This document shows, one piece after another, positions 1 to 11,489 of a DNA stretch of 64,000 nt. Numbering within the stretch: the first letter of the stretch is position 1; every line of letters begins with the position of its first letter. The DNA comes from Nageia nagi (Eukaryota; Pinophyta): NCBI GenBank assembly GCA_050084985.1, contig JBITNC010000001.1, positions 30,876,001 through 30,940,000 of the forward strand, written 5' to 3'. The notes under the pieces were generated by a model. That model saw only the letters and a list, made by a program, of their open reading frames with translations, searched no databases and was not told the DNA's origin. The translations under genes and the position numbers were made by a program.

Positions 1-2102
1 ATCTACTCATACATAGTTATTTTAGGAGAAACCATATTATTATGTATAATATATTTATTTTCCACATGTAAGGATATTTATATACCTAAATGAAATTTAT
101 TTCTTAATACCTTATTTAATTATTTAAATCATATTTTGTTAAGTATAAGGGTATTAATGTTGTCCTACCCTTCTGACATTTAATTGTTAGGGGTATCTTG
201 ATGCATTAAATTTATTTATTAATTTTTAGAAAAACATCATTGGATTAATATAATACTTATGCACATAAATTCATTTCTCTATATTTAAGAAGATAGCACA
301 CCAAGCAATTATGACACATATCTAAGCACCTTAGGAGGCTACCATACATGTGGATCCTCACCTAATGTTGTTATATGTGGTCATTTTATGTAGGTATTCA
401 TTTAATTTACATCAAAATTAATATTAAAATAATCATTGGTACATCATATTCAATCCATCCCTGAGAATCCTATCTTTGTACACTTGTACCTACATATCAA
501 AATAAAACATCTTAATATTACGTTGTACGATAATAGATATGATCAAATATCAATATTAATACCTTTAATACTCATATACATAAATAAATGTGTATCAAAT
601 TATATATTATTTAATCAAAATAATAAGTATCTAGTCTCATACATCATAGCAACATAAAAAAATATCAATGGAATTTATAACAAGTTTAGTTTGTGACATC
701 CTCCCTCACTTGGATTAACATGGTATCTTGTGTTATTTATTGTAATAAATAAAATAGTTTTCAATTCTTTTAGTATTAATTCAATAACTAAAACATAAAT
801 ACAAGGTATTAAGTTTTGATTATTACAATCAACCACATCATACTTTCCTTCATTCTATTATTGAAAAAGAGATATTCTTGATGAGTTGTGGAGAGTTGCA
901 AAATGATAAAATAAATAGAGCTCCACCTATTGTAAAAAAATAAGAATAATATACTTATAAATTAATTTAAAGGAAATGTTATAATGATAGAGTAATAATA
1001 TTGAATTATGTCCTTAACATCTCCTATAAGATCCATACATCTTTGCAACACTCCAATAATCAATTGAACCAATCTAAACCTTTAACATTAACAACATATA
1101 AACATATGAAACCAAAAATACCCTCCTTAAGAAAGCATCCAAGGTCTTATAATCATAAAAAATACCTCTTGTACTTCTAAAACTTGATTAACTTCTTGAA
1201 CTATCTCCATAATACCTCAAACCTCTTCAACTTCCTTTAGATATGTGTATGTGAACTTACAACAATTGTAAGGTAAAGGTCAATAGTATTTGGACCTTAA
1301 CTAATGTTGTCACAATTTAACTAATTATATTGTACCTTTAGTTAATTATGTATCATCTAAATTAATGATTTCATACATTTACTAATGATGTCACACATTT
1401 ACTAATGATATCACATCTTTACTAATGATGTTACATCTTAATTTATAAGGCTAGATAAAAAATAATGATATCACACATTCAAGTTGATGATATAAGCATA
1501 AATTTTCATACACTCTGACAAGTGCATTCAACATTGAATATCTAAATTTTAATTCAATGATCTAAGCATAGGGTTTCTTGAACCTTGGAAATACAAGGTA
1601 AGGTATTTTCCATTGAATCACAAATATTCCACATGATGAATGTTAGTGACTAGGTTATGGTTAAAATCTTTCTATTTTAATAATTAAATATTTCTAAAAT
1701 ACATAAGGAAAATTTAAAATAATAGGCCACTAAATAAGTGATAACCATAATGGAGGGAATCCCTAATATGTATTGATTTAGTGGGAATATTATTACTCTC
1801 AATAGTTAGATCCTAAGCTAGATGCTAATTACCTTGATTTCCCACAATCACTCCCTTGACCCTAGTTGCACTAACTTTCACTCTTGTGTAAGCAATATAG
1901 TTCAAGCATTTAATTAAATTTTAATAATTAAAAAAAAAATTAGCTCAAATTTTAGTTATTTTCTTAAACTAGGATTTACATGATTGATTTTGAGTATAAT
2001 GAATTGCCTACCCATAATTAATTATTTTCTTCCTTAACTAAGAGCTACTCATAGTTAACTAATTATCTACTCATAATTTATTATTTTCTTTCTCAACAAA
2101 TT
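1..2102. repeat. Unit A of a ~2.1 kb non-coding tandem duplication
   Basis: AT-rich DNA with no credible coding region. Its opening (ATACATAGTTATTTTAGGA) returns at about 2110. Similarity then continues in order, for example GGTCAATAGTATTTGGACCTTAA at about 1279 and 3388, so the two units are about 2.1 kb apart. Single-base and short indel differences between units show the duplication is not recent. Positions 1660-2102 have no counterpart in what remains of unit B. The unit could be an unrecognised non-coding transposon or LTR; its nature is unknown. Confidence 0.75.
1295..1440. repeat. Short degenerate tandem repeat (~22 bp) in unit A
   Basis: About six copies of a roughly 22-base motif built on TTTACTAATGATGTCACA, with variants TTACATC and TATCACA. 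The same array occurs in unit B at 3405-3545, where the Tat-type element inserted. Confidence 0.65.
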
Positions 2103-3545
2103 ATCTATTCATACATAGTTATTTTAGGATAAACCATATTATTATTTATAATATATTTAAAACACACATGCGAGGGTATTGAGATACCTAAATGAAATTT
2201 AGTGCTTAATACTTTATTTAAATATTTAAATCATATTTTGTCAAGTATAGGGGTGTTAATGTCATCCAACCCTTTTGATATTTAATTGTTAAGGGTCTCT
2301 TGATGCATTAAATATCCTTATTAATGTTTAGAAAAACACATAGGATTAATATAATACTTATGCAAATAAATTCATTTCTCTATCTTAATTTAAGAGGATA
2401 ATACACCAAGTAATTATGACACATATCTAAGCACCTTAGGAGGCTACCATAGATGTGGATCCTCATTTCATGTTGTTATATGTGTTCATATTATGTAGGT
2501 TTTCATTTATTTTAGATCAAAATTAATCTTAGAATCATTATCAATATATAAAATTCAATCCATCCTTGAGAATCATATCTTTGTACACTTGTACCTACAT
2601 ATTACAACAAAACATCTCAATAGTCCCTTGTACAATAACAGATATGATAAAATCTCAATATTCCTACCTTGAATACTCATAAGCATAAATAAATGTGTAT
2701 CAAATTGTATATTATTTAATCAAACAAATAAGTATCTAATCTCATACATCATAGCAAAATCATAAAAATGTCAAGGGAATCCATAGCAAGTTTGGTTTGT
2801 GACATCCTCCCTCACTTGGATTAACATGGTATCTTGTGTTATTTATTTTAAGAAATAAAATAGTTTTAAATTCTTTTTAGTATTTATTAAATCACTACAA
2901 CATAAATACAAGTTATTATATTTTAATTATTACAAACAACCACTTCATACTTTCCTTCATGCTATTATTGAAAAAGAGATATTCTTGATAAGTTGTAGAG
3001 AGTTGCAAATTGATAAAATAAATAGAGCTCCACATATGATAAAATAATAAGAATAATAAACTTTTTATCAATTAACTACAAGGGAATGTTACAATTATAA
3101 AAAAATAATATTGAATTATGTCCTTAATATCTCCTCTAAGATCCATACATCTTTGCAAATACTTCAATAATTAATTGAACCAATCTAAACCTTTAATGTC
3201 AACAACATCGAAGCATGTGATACCAACAATACCCTCCTTAATCAAGCATAAAAGGTTTTATAAGTAGAACAAATGTCTCTTGTAATTCTAATAGCTGATT
3301 AACTTCTTAAACTATCTCCATAATGCCTCAAACCTCTTCAACTTCCTTTAGACATGTGTATGGGTAGTTATAATGATTTTAAGGTGAAGGTCAATAGTAT
3401 TTGGACCTTAAATAATGATGTCACATCTTAACTAATTTTATTGTACCTTTACTTAATAATGTATTATCTTAATTAATGATTTCATTCCTTTACTAATGAT
3501 ATCACACCTTTATTAATGATATTGTACCTTTACTAATGATGTTAC
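2103..3545. repeat. Unit B (left part) of the ~2.1 kb tandem duplication
   Basis: Second copy of the unit seen at 1-1430. It stops inside its short TAATGATGTTAC repeat array at 3545, where the Tat-type LTR begins. The remainder of the unit is found about 47.5 kb away, from 51023. No coding region is seen here. Confidence 0.8.
3541..3545. repeat. Left target-site duplication of the Tat-type element
   Basis: GTTAC directly before the LTR start TGTAAATACCC. The right partner is ATTAC at 51023-51027, four of five bases identical. The exact 3' LTR end is uncertain by two bases. Confidence 0.55.
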
Positions 3546-4681
3546 TGTAAATACCCTAAAAATACATCTTGCTTTGTTGATAGGGTTATATGCACATTTT
3601 GAAATGTATTATGTGTTATATTATCATGTTGGAATAACATGTGTTTTGTAGGTTCTTCAACCAAATTGATCAACCCAATCTTGATCATTTATTTTTGTTA
3701 ACACCTTTGGTTCTAGTGGCTTGGATGACTTGTCAATTGCTTTGATGATCCTACACACATCATAGTCTCCTAGATGATTTTTAATGAGAATTATAAAAGT
3801 CAAATGACACACATTTCAAGCTTCTTCTTCAATTTTTGCACTCTAACACACATGGAATCTATGACTTTGAACATTTTCTAGTGCTTGTACTTGAGTTTTG
3901 TGAGATCATTGTTAAGGATACATCACATCAAGAGCATTCTTCTTCACTCCTTGAGCACACTTCTCCATTTTACATGGATTGAGGTACTCTTTGACTATTT
4001 GGGGTTTTATTGAAATATTAATATTATCTTTCATTGTTATTTTCAAATTTTGCAAACTAAATTAGTGTTGATTAAAACTTATATCCTTTATTTAAATGTA
4101 TATTTGCATCTATGTGATATATAGACATTTATATATGCTAATTACAACCTAGGGTTTAGGCTAGGGTTTTGACATTTATGGTCCAAACCCTACAGTTGTC
4201 ACATGTTTATTAATTTACTTGCATGCTTATCTTATATCTTCTATTCTTAGCTTTGAATTTATAATCATTCTTATCATACATTGTCATTTAATTGGATCTT
4301 TAAACATACATTGCATTTTTTCAAATCTTTAACATCATTTATCAAATATTTAGCATATATTTATCATTTACACTTGTCAATTACCTTTGTCCAAGAATTT
4401 AGCATTGATCTTTATGAGTATTGAATACATTTGCATTATAGATATTGATATCTTTGTGAATGTCTATTTGACTATGGATTAAGGGGATCTACAATCTTGT
4501 AGAGTTGGGGTTATACCTCATTATGGATAATTATAAGGTCCAAAGGACTTGTGATTTGAGGTCCCCTTTGATCTTTGTTATTTCCTTTCAGATCTAAGCA
4601 TTATTTGACATCATTAAAGACTAAGGACCATTCCTAAACCTTGCTTTTATCATTAATTATCATAACACAACATAGGAAAAT
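3546..4681 (+). repeat. Tat-type 5' LTR, first part
   Basis: Collinear with 49784-50940, with long shared stretches such as CATCACATCAAGAGCATTC. It begins TGTAAATACCCTAAAAATAC and is interrupted at 4681 by the copia block; the remaining 84 bases follow at 19445. Divergence from the 3' LTR is high by eye, so the insertion is old. Confidence 0.85.
4677..4681. repeat. Left target-site duplication of the copia block
   Basis: AAAAT immediately before TGTTAG. The identical AAAAT lies at 19445-19449 immediately after the last LTR, a perfect 5-bp duplication. The intact 3' LTR of the Tat element has GAAAAATTAGAATTG at this place, so the empty site can be seen. Confidence 0.92.
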
Positions 4682-4733
4682 TGTTAGAATTTGTAATGAA
4701 ATATTGTGAATATCTAGACTCCTTGTAAATTCA

Positions 4734-4774
4734 ATTAATCACTTAAGGGTATGTAGATACCTTAAGTGATTAAT
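4734..4774 (+). promoter_or_regulatory. Long hairpin in the U3 part of LTR 1
   Basis: ATTAATCACTTAAGGGTAT and ATACCTTAAGTGATTAAT are complementary across a GTAG loop with one bulged base. The same hairpin is in LTR 2 (11053-11093) and LTR 3 (19008-19048). Its role is unknown. Confidence 0.7.
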
Positions 4775-4854
4775 AGAATTCTTTAATATGTAGACTTTGA
4801 CTTTACCAAAGGAGTTAGTTGGTAGGTTGAAGTTTGGTGATACATTTAATGTAA

Positions 4855-4890
4855 CCCTAACCTTACCCTTGGGTTAAAGGAAGGTTAGGG
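4855..4890 (+). promoter_or_regulatory. Inverted repeat just upstream of the TATA box
   Basis: CCCTAACCTT and AAGGTTAGGG are perfect 10-base inverted arms. The inner segment ACCCTTGGGT is itself palindromic. The right arm ends 14 bases before TATAAATA. It is repeated in LTR 3 at 19129-19164. Confidence 0.7.
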
Positions 4891-4904
4891 AGGTGCTCTC
4901 AACC

Positions 4905-4912
4905 TATAAATA
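4905..4912 (+). promoter_or_regulatory. TATA box of LTR 1
   Basis: TATAAATA followed by GAGGGCC, placed mid-LTR as expected for the U3/R promoter. LTR 3 has the same at 19179-19186. LTR 2 reads CTAATAAATAG and has lost the perfect match. Confidence 0.7.
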
Positions 4913-5171
4913 GAGGGCCTCTCCTCATGTAAACATATCTAAGTTTTGAGTAAAATTACTCTACTTGGTTGTGTAGGAGAGAGCTAGAGAATAGTTGTAA
5001 GAGAGACATAGATTTGAGAATAAGAGCACTAGTTGTGGATGTACTCCCAAGGAGGGAGGAACCACATTATATTGATGTGTTATCTTGAGTGATTGTGTTA
5101 TCTTGTGTACACTTGAGTTTCCTAGTCTAAGGTCCTAAAGGATTTGTTTAGATCTAGTTCAAATCCTTCAA

Positions 5172-5184
5172 TTGGTATCAGAGC
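5172..5184 (+). promoter_or_regulatory. Primer binding site (tRNA-iMet), first copy
   Basis: TTGGTATCAGAGC lies one base after the LTR end and is the standard plant copia primer site complementary to the 3' end of initiator tRNA-Met. The second copy at 11491 reads TTGGTATCAACC and has lost three bases. Confidence 0.92.
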
Positions 5185-5796
5185 CTTGTTGTGGAAGCTC
5201 TCCTTGTTGTGGAAGCTCTTCTTTTGGTGTGGAAGCTACATCTTCGAGGTTCATCCTTCTTCACTCCTCATCTTTCACCCCCTTGGTGAGGTAAATTTTA
5301 AAGAGCAGGTATAAAGATTCTCTTCATTTGGTCATTTATTTTGATTATTACATAATGCTACTAACACCTTATTTGCTATGTGTTAGTCCCTTTTTTTAAG
5401 TTATGATTAACAAGTTGCAATTTTTTACTAATCCTCTATGTTACTTGCAATTTTAAATTGCTATAGTTCTTTTAAAAAGGGTTAGTATACAAAAATTGTA
5501 ATTTGTTGTTCATATTATGTTGAACTTAAAAGTATGTGTTGGTTCAATTATTTGATTAAATACCCATATATGATGCAAAATTACAATATGTTTACTAACA
5601 TTTTTTATGTTAGTAGTATTATGTTATTTGCTTAAAAAAAAAAAAATAGTCTCTCCTACATATTCTACCATTTGTATGTTAATGGTATTTTTTTAGTAAG
5701 GCTAAAAAAAAAAAAAAAAACAAAGGTTAGAGAGGAGGCCAAATTTGTTTTGGTTCTACCACAATTTTAAGGGGCACACTCCTAAATTCAAAGGCT

Positions 5797-5935
5797 CAAT
5801 ATATATTTATATATATATATTATTTTTTTATTTCAACAACCATACTCAAAAAATATATATATATATATATATATCTTTCATTAGAAAATATATATTTTAA
5901 ATTCATTTAAAACATAATAAAAAATATATATTATA
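5797..5935. repeat. TA-rich microsatellite in the leader
   Basis: Runs of (TA)n broken by T and A tracts. The equivalent in the second copy is 12047-12210, with different run lengths. Confidence 0.75.
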
Positions 5936-5961
5936 CAAAATGGGGGGTCAAATTAAATTTT

Positions 5962-6605
5962 TTAAAATGTGGGGGGAATCCTCCTGCGTGCGTGGCCTCT
6001 GGTGGCTCCTCTCGCCCACCACCGCACCGTGCTACTCCACCACCATGCGTGCCTCTGTCTCTGCGTGCAGCTACTCTCCCACGCCTCCTGTCCATTGTTT
6101 AAGCTGCTCCTCCCTCCCCCGTTTGCTCCCATTTGCACCTACTTGCAGGATATATTGCATGGGTCTGTGACTCGTTTCCTTCAACACGATGCACACTGCC
6201 ATTTTTTACGAGTTGCCTATTGCCACTACTCGCAGGATCTACCCCACACGCCGTGTTTGATGTGGTGCAGGGTGTTCACCACACACTGTCATCTCATTGG
6301 CTCTGCTCCTCCTCCTGCCCTCCTCCTCGCATGACTCATGTTTGCATGGTGTAGACATAGTTTCTTGGACTACGATGCACATAGCATATGCACACTACGG
6401 TGCCATACCTGGGTCCTCCAACATGTTTACCAAGATGCATGGTGCAGACCCTATTTTATGCCCTGCCATCCTCGTACCTTAGGCGGTCAATAGCCGCCCC
6501 ACGCGCCTCCAATGACCTCCATCGCCTTGGACTCCTTCTGCCGCCCTCCTCCACACTCTGGTCTCTCCTGCCACCCTGCCCAACTTCTCCACCACCCTGA
6601 GGCTT
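5962..6605. other. GC-rich island inside the AT-rich leader
   Basis: Composition changes abruptly to C-rich DNA (CTCCTCCC, CCACCACC runs) for about 640 bases, then returns to T-rich DNA. It is present in both copies of the element (second at about 12240-12890), so it belongs to this family. Frames open in one copy are broken in the other by one-base indels, and no protein family is recognisable. It may be captured foreign DNA or a structured RNA segment. Confidence 0.6.
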
Positions 6606-7956
6606 CCACTTGGCTCCTTCCCATTTTTTTTGTCAACTTTAGTTGTTGAGCCTTAATTTTTTACCCCCTACCTATTTACTTTGATTTTTTTTTAAAACAC
6701 AAGGGGGGAGTCATATTTTCCAACCACATAGCATTTAATTGTTTATTGACTTAGGAGTATTTTTTAATGCTTCAACTAGGAGCAAGCATTAAAAATTGGG
6801 GTATGGGTCTCCTATTACAACTTGCACCCTTATTCTTCTTAGGCCATTTTTCCTTACTTGCTTCCAAGTCCATTGCTCCCATTACATGCACTTAGGCATA
6901 CTTAGCCTATTTCTAATATTCTACTCAACATTGCATGTTTCATTTCAGTGTATATGCCATCTCTAAGCATAGTAACAAGGGATACATCTTTAAGTAAAAA
7001 GGGGGGGAATTGGTATAATGTTTTTTACTTAAATTTTATCTAGATGTTGCATATGATGCATGTATCTTGTTTGAAGAATAAAACATGCTTAGGACTTAAA
7101 TTTTTAATGCATGATGCATGCTTACTTAAATTTTTAAGTCATGATACAATGCATGTTATGAATTAAATACTAAGTAAGACTTAGTTCTTTGTTTAATTCA
7201 TTAAGTGCTTGAATAAATTGAGAAAATATGAACAATGTAAAAGTCCTTTAGGGGTTAGAACAAAACCCATTGGACTCAATTTTTGGCCTCTTAAGGTTAC
7301 AAGTTCATGTGGATGGAGTATTTTTCACTTTACTTTATATTTTTTGCACATTTTCTTATACTTGCAATACGCAAAAATTTGAAAAGTAACCCCTAAAATG
7401 AATACATCCGCACGTATTTTCCACAACATGACTTGTTTGGGGAGCCATGAGGTGAGGACAGGGCAGACTGGAGCCCTTTTAGTCCGAAGAACCGAGTGGT
7501 GGTAAGTTCATCTTAATTGCCCCTAAGACCTCTGTTGGATTGGACATAACTCTATTAGGTGGACAAGCATGTGTGTAGTGATACCACATGTCCGTACATC
7601 CATTCAGGGATTATCCTGATAACGAGGAAAATTGAAACCCTTAATCAAGATAATTAAAATGGCTGGTCCAAGATACGTCGGATCCTTGGAAAATAGTAGG
7701 TAATTCTCCTTGTGAGAGTATATCACTAACCAAGGTGAACTGGTTGAGGACTGGTAGTACCTGGGCTCCACCTTACAGGCATCCAGGTGAAGGCCTAATT
7801 CTATACAAGAAAACAACCCCAACTTTATCCTTCTATGGATCGTGGTTAATGAGTTTACACATGTGGGACATGTTTGCTTATTAGATGTTTTATATGTATA
7901 GATGAAAATTGTAAAAGTTTACATCCTTATTGCATATTCATTTGTTTTTTGTAGCA

Positions 7957-10900
7957 ATGGTTGAAACCTTCATTCCCAAGCACATACTCGATGGTTCCAA
8001 CTTTGGAATATGGGAACCACGTATGAAAGTCGAGTTACAAGCAAGAAAGCTATGGTAGACAGTTAGTGAAGATGCGGTTACTCCTACCGATGAGAAGGCT
8101 CTTGAAGTATACAACTCAAAGAATGAGTTAGCAACTTCTATGATTTACCGTGTAGTTTCAGATGATGTCCTTCTCATGATTTCTTCATCAACTTCAGCAA
8201 AGGAAGCTTGGGATAGGTTAAAGAAAATCTACCTTGGGTCCAAATTTTCAAGGAGGTTTACCATTCTACAAAAGTTGTTGCAGTATCGACAAAGTGAAGA
8301 TGAAAGTGCCTCCATCTACTTAAACAAAATCATTGACCTCAGGACACAACTGGTTGGTTGTGGGTGCAACTGGATCAATGATGAGTTCATGGTATTCATC
8401 ATTCTTCAAAGCCTTACTACAAAGTTCAACAACTTTGTCACAGTTATGGAAATAAGGCTCGATGATGAAGAAGATGTCATCTCACTTGATAACCTTTCTA
8501 GACTTCTTCTAAAGCATGAGGAAACTTTGAACAAAAAAATGTTGAACCTTTCTCTAAAGGACAATAGCATTGCTCTAGGAGCAACCAAAACTCCTTTCAA
8601 GAAAAATTTCAAACATTACAAATTCAAAGACAACAAGTCCTCATCTACCTTCAGGAAGTATGACAAAAAGGGCAACAACAACAATCATGGCAACTACAGG
8701 CAAAGGAATGATAAAGCAGGATCAAGCAATCCAACACCTCAGGAAAAGTTTGATGGGAATTGTAACTTCTGTGGCATCTTTGGGCACAAAGAGTATGATT
8801 GTCGCAAAAAGAAATTTGCTCAAAAAGGAAAGGGAAATGCAAATGTGAGAACTTTCAATAATAGAAAGAAGAACAAGCATACTACTAATGTTGCCTACTA
8901 CTCAATGACTCAAACTATTTCAAATGATTGGATTGTTGATTCAGGATGCACTAATCACATGTGTTATGAAAAGGATAAGTTTGAAAATTTTCATAAGTAC
9001 AAAAAGGATGCAGTTGTGATAGGTGATAATACAGTCCTTGATGTTCACAGAATAGGGAATGTGAAGATTCATGGAAAGACTCTTGATAATGTCTTTTATG
9101 TGCCTAAACTAAGGATGAATCTCATCTCCGTGATTCAAATTACAAGGAAAGGATGTTCATTTGAGTTTACCTCACACTCTTGGAGTGTTAAGAAAGGACT
9201 TGCCACTTTGATAAAAGGATCAGTAAAGAATGACCTTTATATTATGGATCAAGTACCTTCAAAGATTTGTCTTGCTACAAATGTTTGTTCAAAAGGTAAT
9301 CTTTGGCATCAATGATTAGGATACCTTAACCACAAGAGTATTCAAGCTATGAAAACTCAAGAACTTGTGGAAGGTTTACCTAATATTTCACCCACAATTG
9401 GTCTTTGTGAAAGGTGCATTCTAGGAAAGATGCATAGGCAAAAGTTTGAAAAAGATAAGGTAACTCGGGCTACTTGTCCTCTTCAGCTTGTGCATTCAGA
9501 TTTGATGGGTCCTTTTCAGACTAAGTCCCTAGGGGGATCTTCTTATGTTCTGACCTTCATTGATGACTTCAGTAGGATGACATTTGGTTATCTACTTGAG
9601 CACAAGGATCAAACTTTTGATAGGTTTCAAGACTTCAAGGCACTTGTTGAAAATCAAACTGATTTTAAGATGAAAATGTTGAGATCTGACAATGGGGGTG
9701 AATATAATAGCAATGAGTTTAACGACTATTGTGTTAAACATGGGATTAAGTGACAATTCACAATCCCTTACACCCCTCAGCAAAATGGAGTTGCTAAAAG
9801 GAAGAATCGCACCATTATGGAAATGGCAAGATGCATGTTGGGTAACCTTCCTAGTTTCTTATGGGGAGAAGTTGTTCACACTGCTATTCACACCCTAAAT
9901 AGGTGTCCTACTAAGGCAGTTGAAGGTAAAACTCCATATGAAGCATGGATAGGAAAGAAACCTAACCTCTCACACTTCAGAATCTTCGGTTGTGATGCAT
10001 TTGCCTTCATTACCTCAGAGAAAAGAAAGAAGCTATATAAATGATCAAAAAAATGCATCTTTGTGGGGTATGATAATCAGCATAGAGGTTACAGGCTCTA
10101 CTCTTCATCCCATAAAATAGTCTTTGTGTCTAGGGATGTTAAGTTCAATGAACTTTCTGAGGATACGACCTCTCATGCTGAAGTGTCTGATACAGATGAT
10201 TCTTCACCTGCACCTAACTGGTTGGATGAGCATGTAGAGAAGTCACCACAAGACCAAAATTCTCCAGCACAGAGAATTACAAGAAGTATGACCTTGAATA
10301 AATCCTTATTTGCAAAAATTGATAATATGCATGAGCCATCAACCTTCAAAGAAGCTTCCAAGCAAGAGTGTTGGATGGAAGCTATGAAAGTTGAGTATGA
10401 GGCTCTCATGAAAAATGAAACTTGGGATTTGGTTCCTTATCCCAATGAGAAAAATGTGATTGGCAATAAATGGATATACAAGGTCAAGTACAATTCTAAT
10501 GGAAAAATTGAAAAATACAAGGCAAGATTAGTGGCCAAAGGATTCGCTCAGAAATATGGTATTGATTATGAGGAAACCTTTGCTCCTATGGCCAAGATGC
10601 CTACTGTCAGAATAATTCTTGCTCTTTCTGCAGCTCAAGGATGGAAAGCTTTTCAACTTGATGTCAAAAGTGCATTTCTCAATGGGGACTTGCATGTTGA
10701 AATCTACATGAATCAACCAGAAGGATTTATTCCAGAAGGAAAAGAGACTCTTGTGTGTAAGCTAAAGAAGTCTTTGTATGGACTTAAGTAAGCACCTAGA
10801 GCATGGTACAAGAAAATTTTAGGATTCTTTGCAGATATTGGTTTTTCCAAGTGCTTCTTCGATTCAGATCTATATGTACTCAATCAAGGAAAAGACATGG

Positions 10901-11001
10901 TCATCATTCTCCTTTATGTGGATGATCTTCTCATAACAGGCAATAATATTGAAATCATCCAAGAGTGCATCTCCAAACTCAAGGCAACATTTGAAATGAC
11001 T
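7957..11001 (+). pseudogene. Ty1/copia gag-pol, first copy, truncated in RT
   Basis: Starts at ATGGTTGAAACC just after a pyrimidine tract and AG. Gag has a UBN2-type domain with a zinc knuckle CNFCGIFGHKEYDC at about 8763-8804. Protease has WIVDSGCTNHMC (about 8930). Integrase follows with HSDLMGP, RSDNGGEY and PQQNGVAKRKN, so D, D and a degraded DDE context are visible. RT begins around 10420 with YKARLVAKGF and LDVKSAFLNGDLHVEIYM and reaches YVDDLL at about 10915. The frame is interrupted by stops replacing Trp/Gln/Arg-type codons (for example about 8056, 9315, 9753, 10789), several consistent with C-to-T change. It ends at ..AAATGACT where LTR 2 begins; RNase H is missing. Confidence 0.9.
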
Positions 11002-11489
11002 TGTTAGAATTTGTAATGAAATATTGTGAATATCTAACTCCTTGTAAATTCAATTAATCACTTAAGGGTATGTAGATACCTTAAGTGATTAATAGATTCT
11101 TTAATATGTAGACTTTGACTTTACCAAAGGAGTTAGTGGTAGGTTTGAAGTTTGGGATACATTTAATGTAACCCTAACCTTACCCTTGGGTTAAAGGAAG
11201 GTTAGGGAGGTGCTCTCAACCTAATAAATAGAGGGCCTCTCCTCATGTAAACATATCTAGTTTTGAGTAAAATTACTCTACTTGGGTTGTGTAGGAGAGA
11301 GCTAGAGAATAGTTGTAAGAGAGACATAGATTTGAGAATAAGAGAACTAGTTGTGGATGTACTCCCAAGGAGGGAGGAACCACATTATATTGATGTGTTT
11401 ATCTTGAGTGATTGTGTTATCTTGTGTACACTTGAGTTTCCTAGTCTAAGGTCCTAAAGGATTTGTTTAGATCTAGTTCAAATCCTTCA
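11002..11489 (+). repeat. Copia block LTR 2 (internal)
   Basis: Complete LTR, TGTTAG to TTCA, joined directly to the truncated RT of the first copy. It differs from LTRs 1 and 3 almost only by one-base insertions and deletions, unlike the pattern between LTRs 1 and 3. Confidence 0.92.

Larger units (their letters stand above)
4682..5170 (+). repeat. Copia block LTR 1
   Basis: Starts TGTTAGAATTTG and ends ATCCTTCA, 489 bases. It is followed after one base by a tRNA-iMet primer binding site. It differs from LTR 3 (18956-19444) at two sites that I could see, one near 4899 and one near 5028. Confidence 0.93.
5185..7956 (+). other. Long untranslated leader of the first copia copy
   Basis: The 2.77 kb between primer site and gag is unusually long for copia. 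It contains AT repeats (about 5797-5935), a strikingly GC- and CT-rich block (about 5962-6605), a polypurine run followed by GGTATAATG near 6998-7018, and a GC-balanced stretch at 7380-7850. I see no conserved protein. Possible splice sites are a donor GTAAAT at 5291, a strong GTAAGT at 7502, and an acceptor TTTGTTTTTTGTAG ending at 7954, two bases before the gag ATG. Confidence 0.7.

Noticed and set aside
436-657. 73-codon frame in the AT-rich left region
   Set aside because: No counterpart is open in unit B and the composition is Ile/Tyr/Asn-rich as expected by chance.
4853-4862. Telomere-like AACCCTAACC
   Set aside because: Only one unit and part of the LTR inverted repeat; no array.
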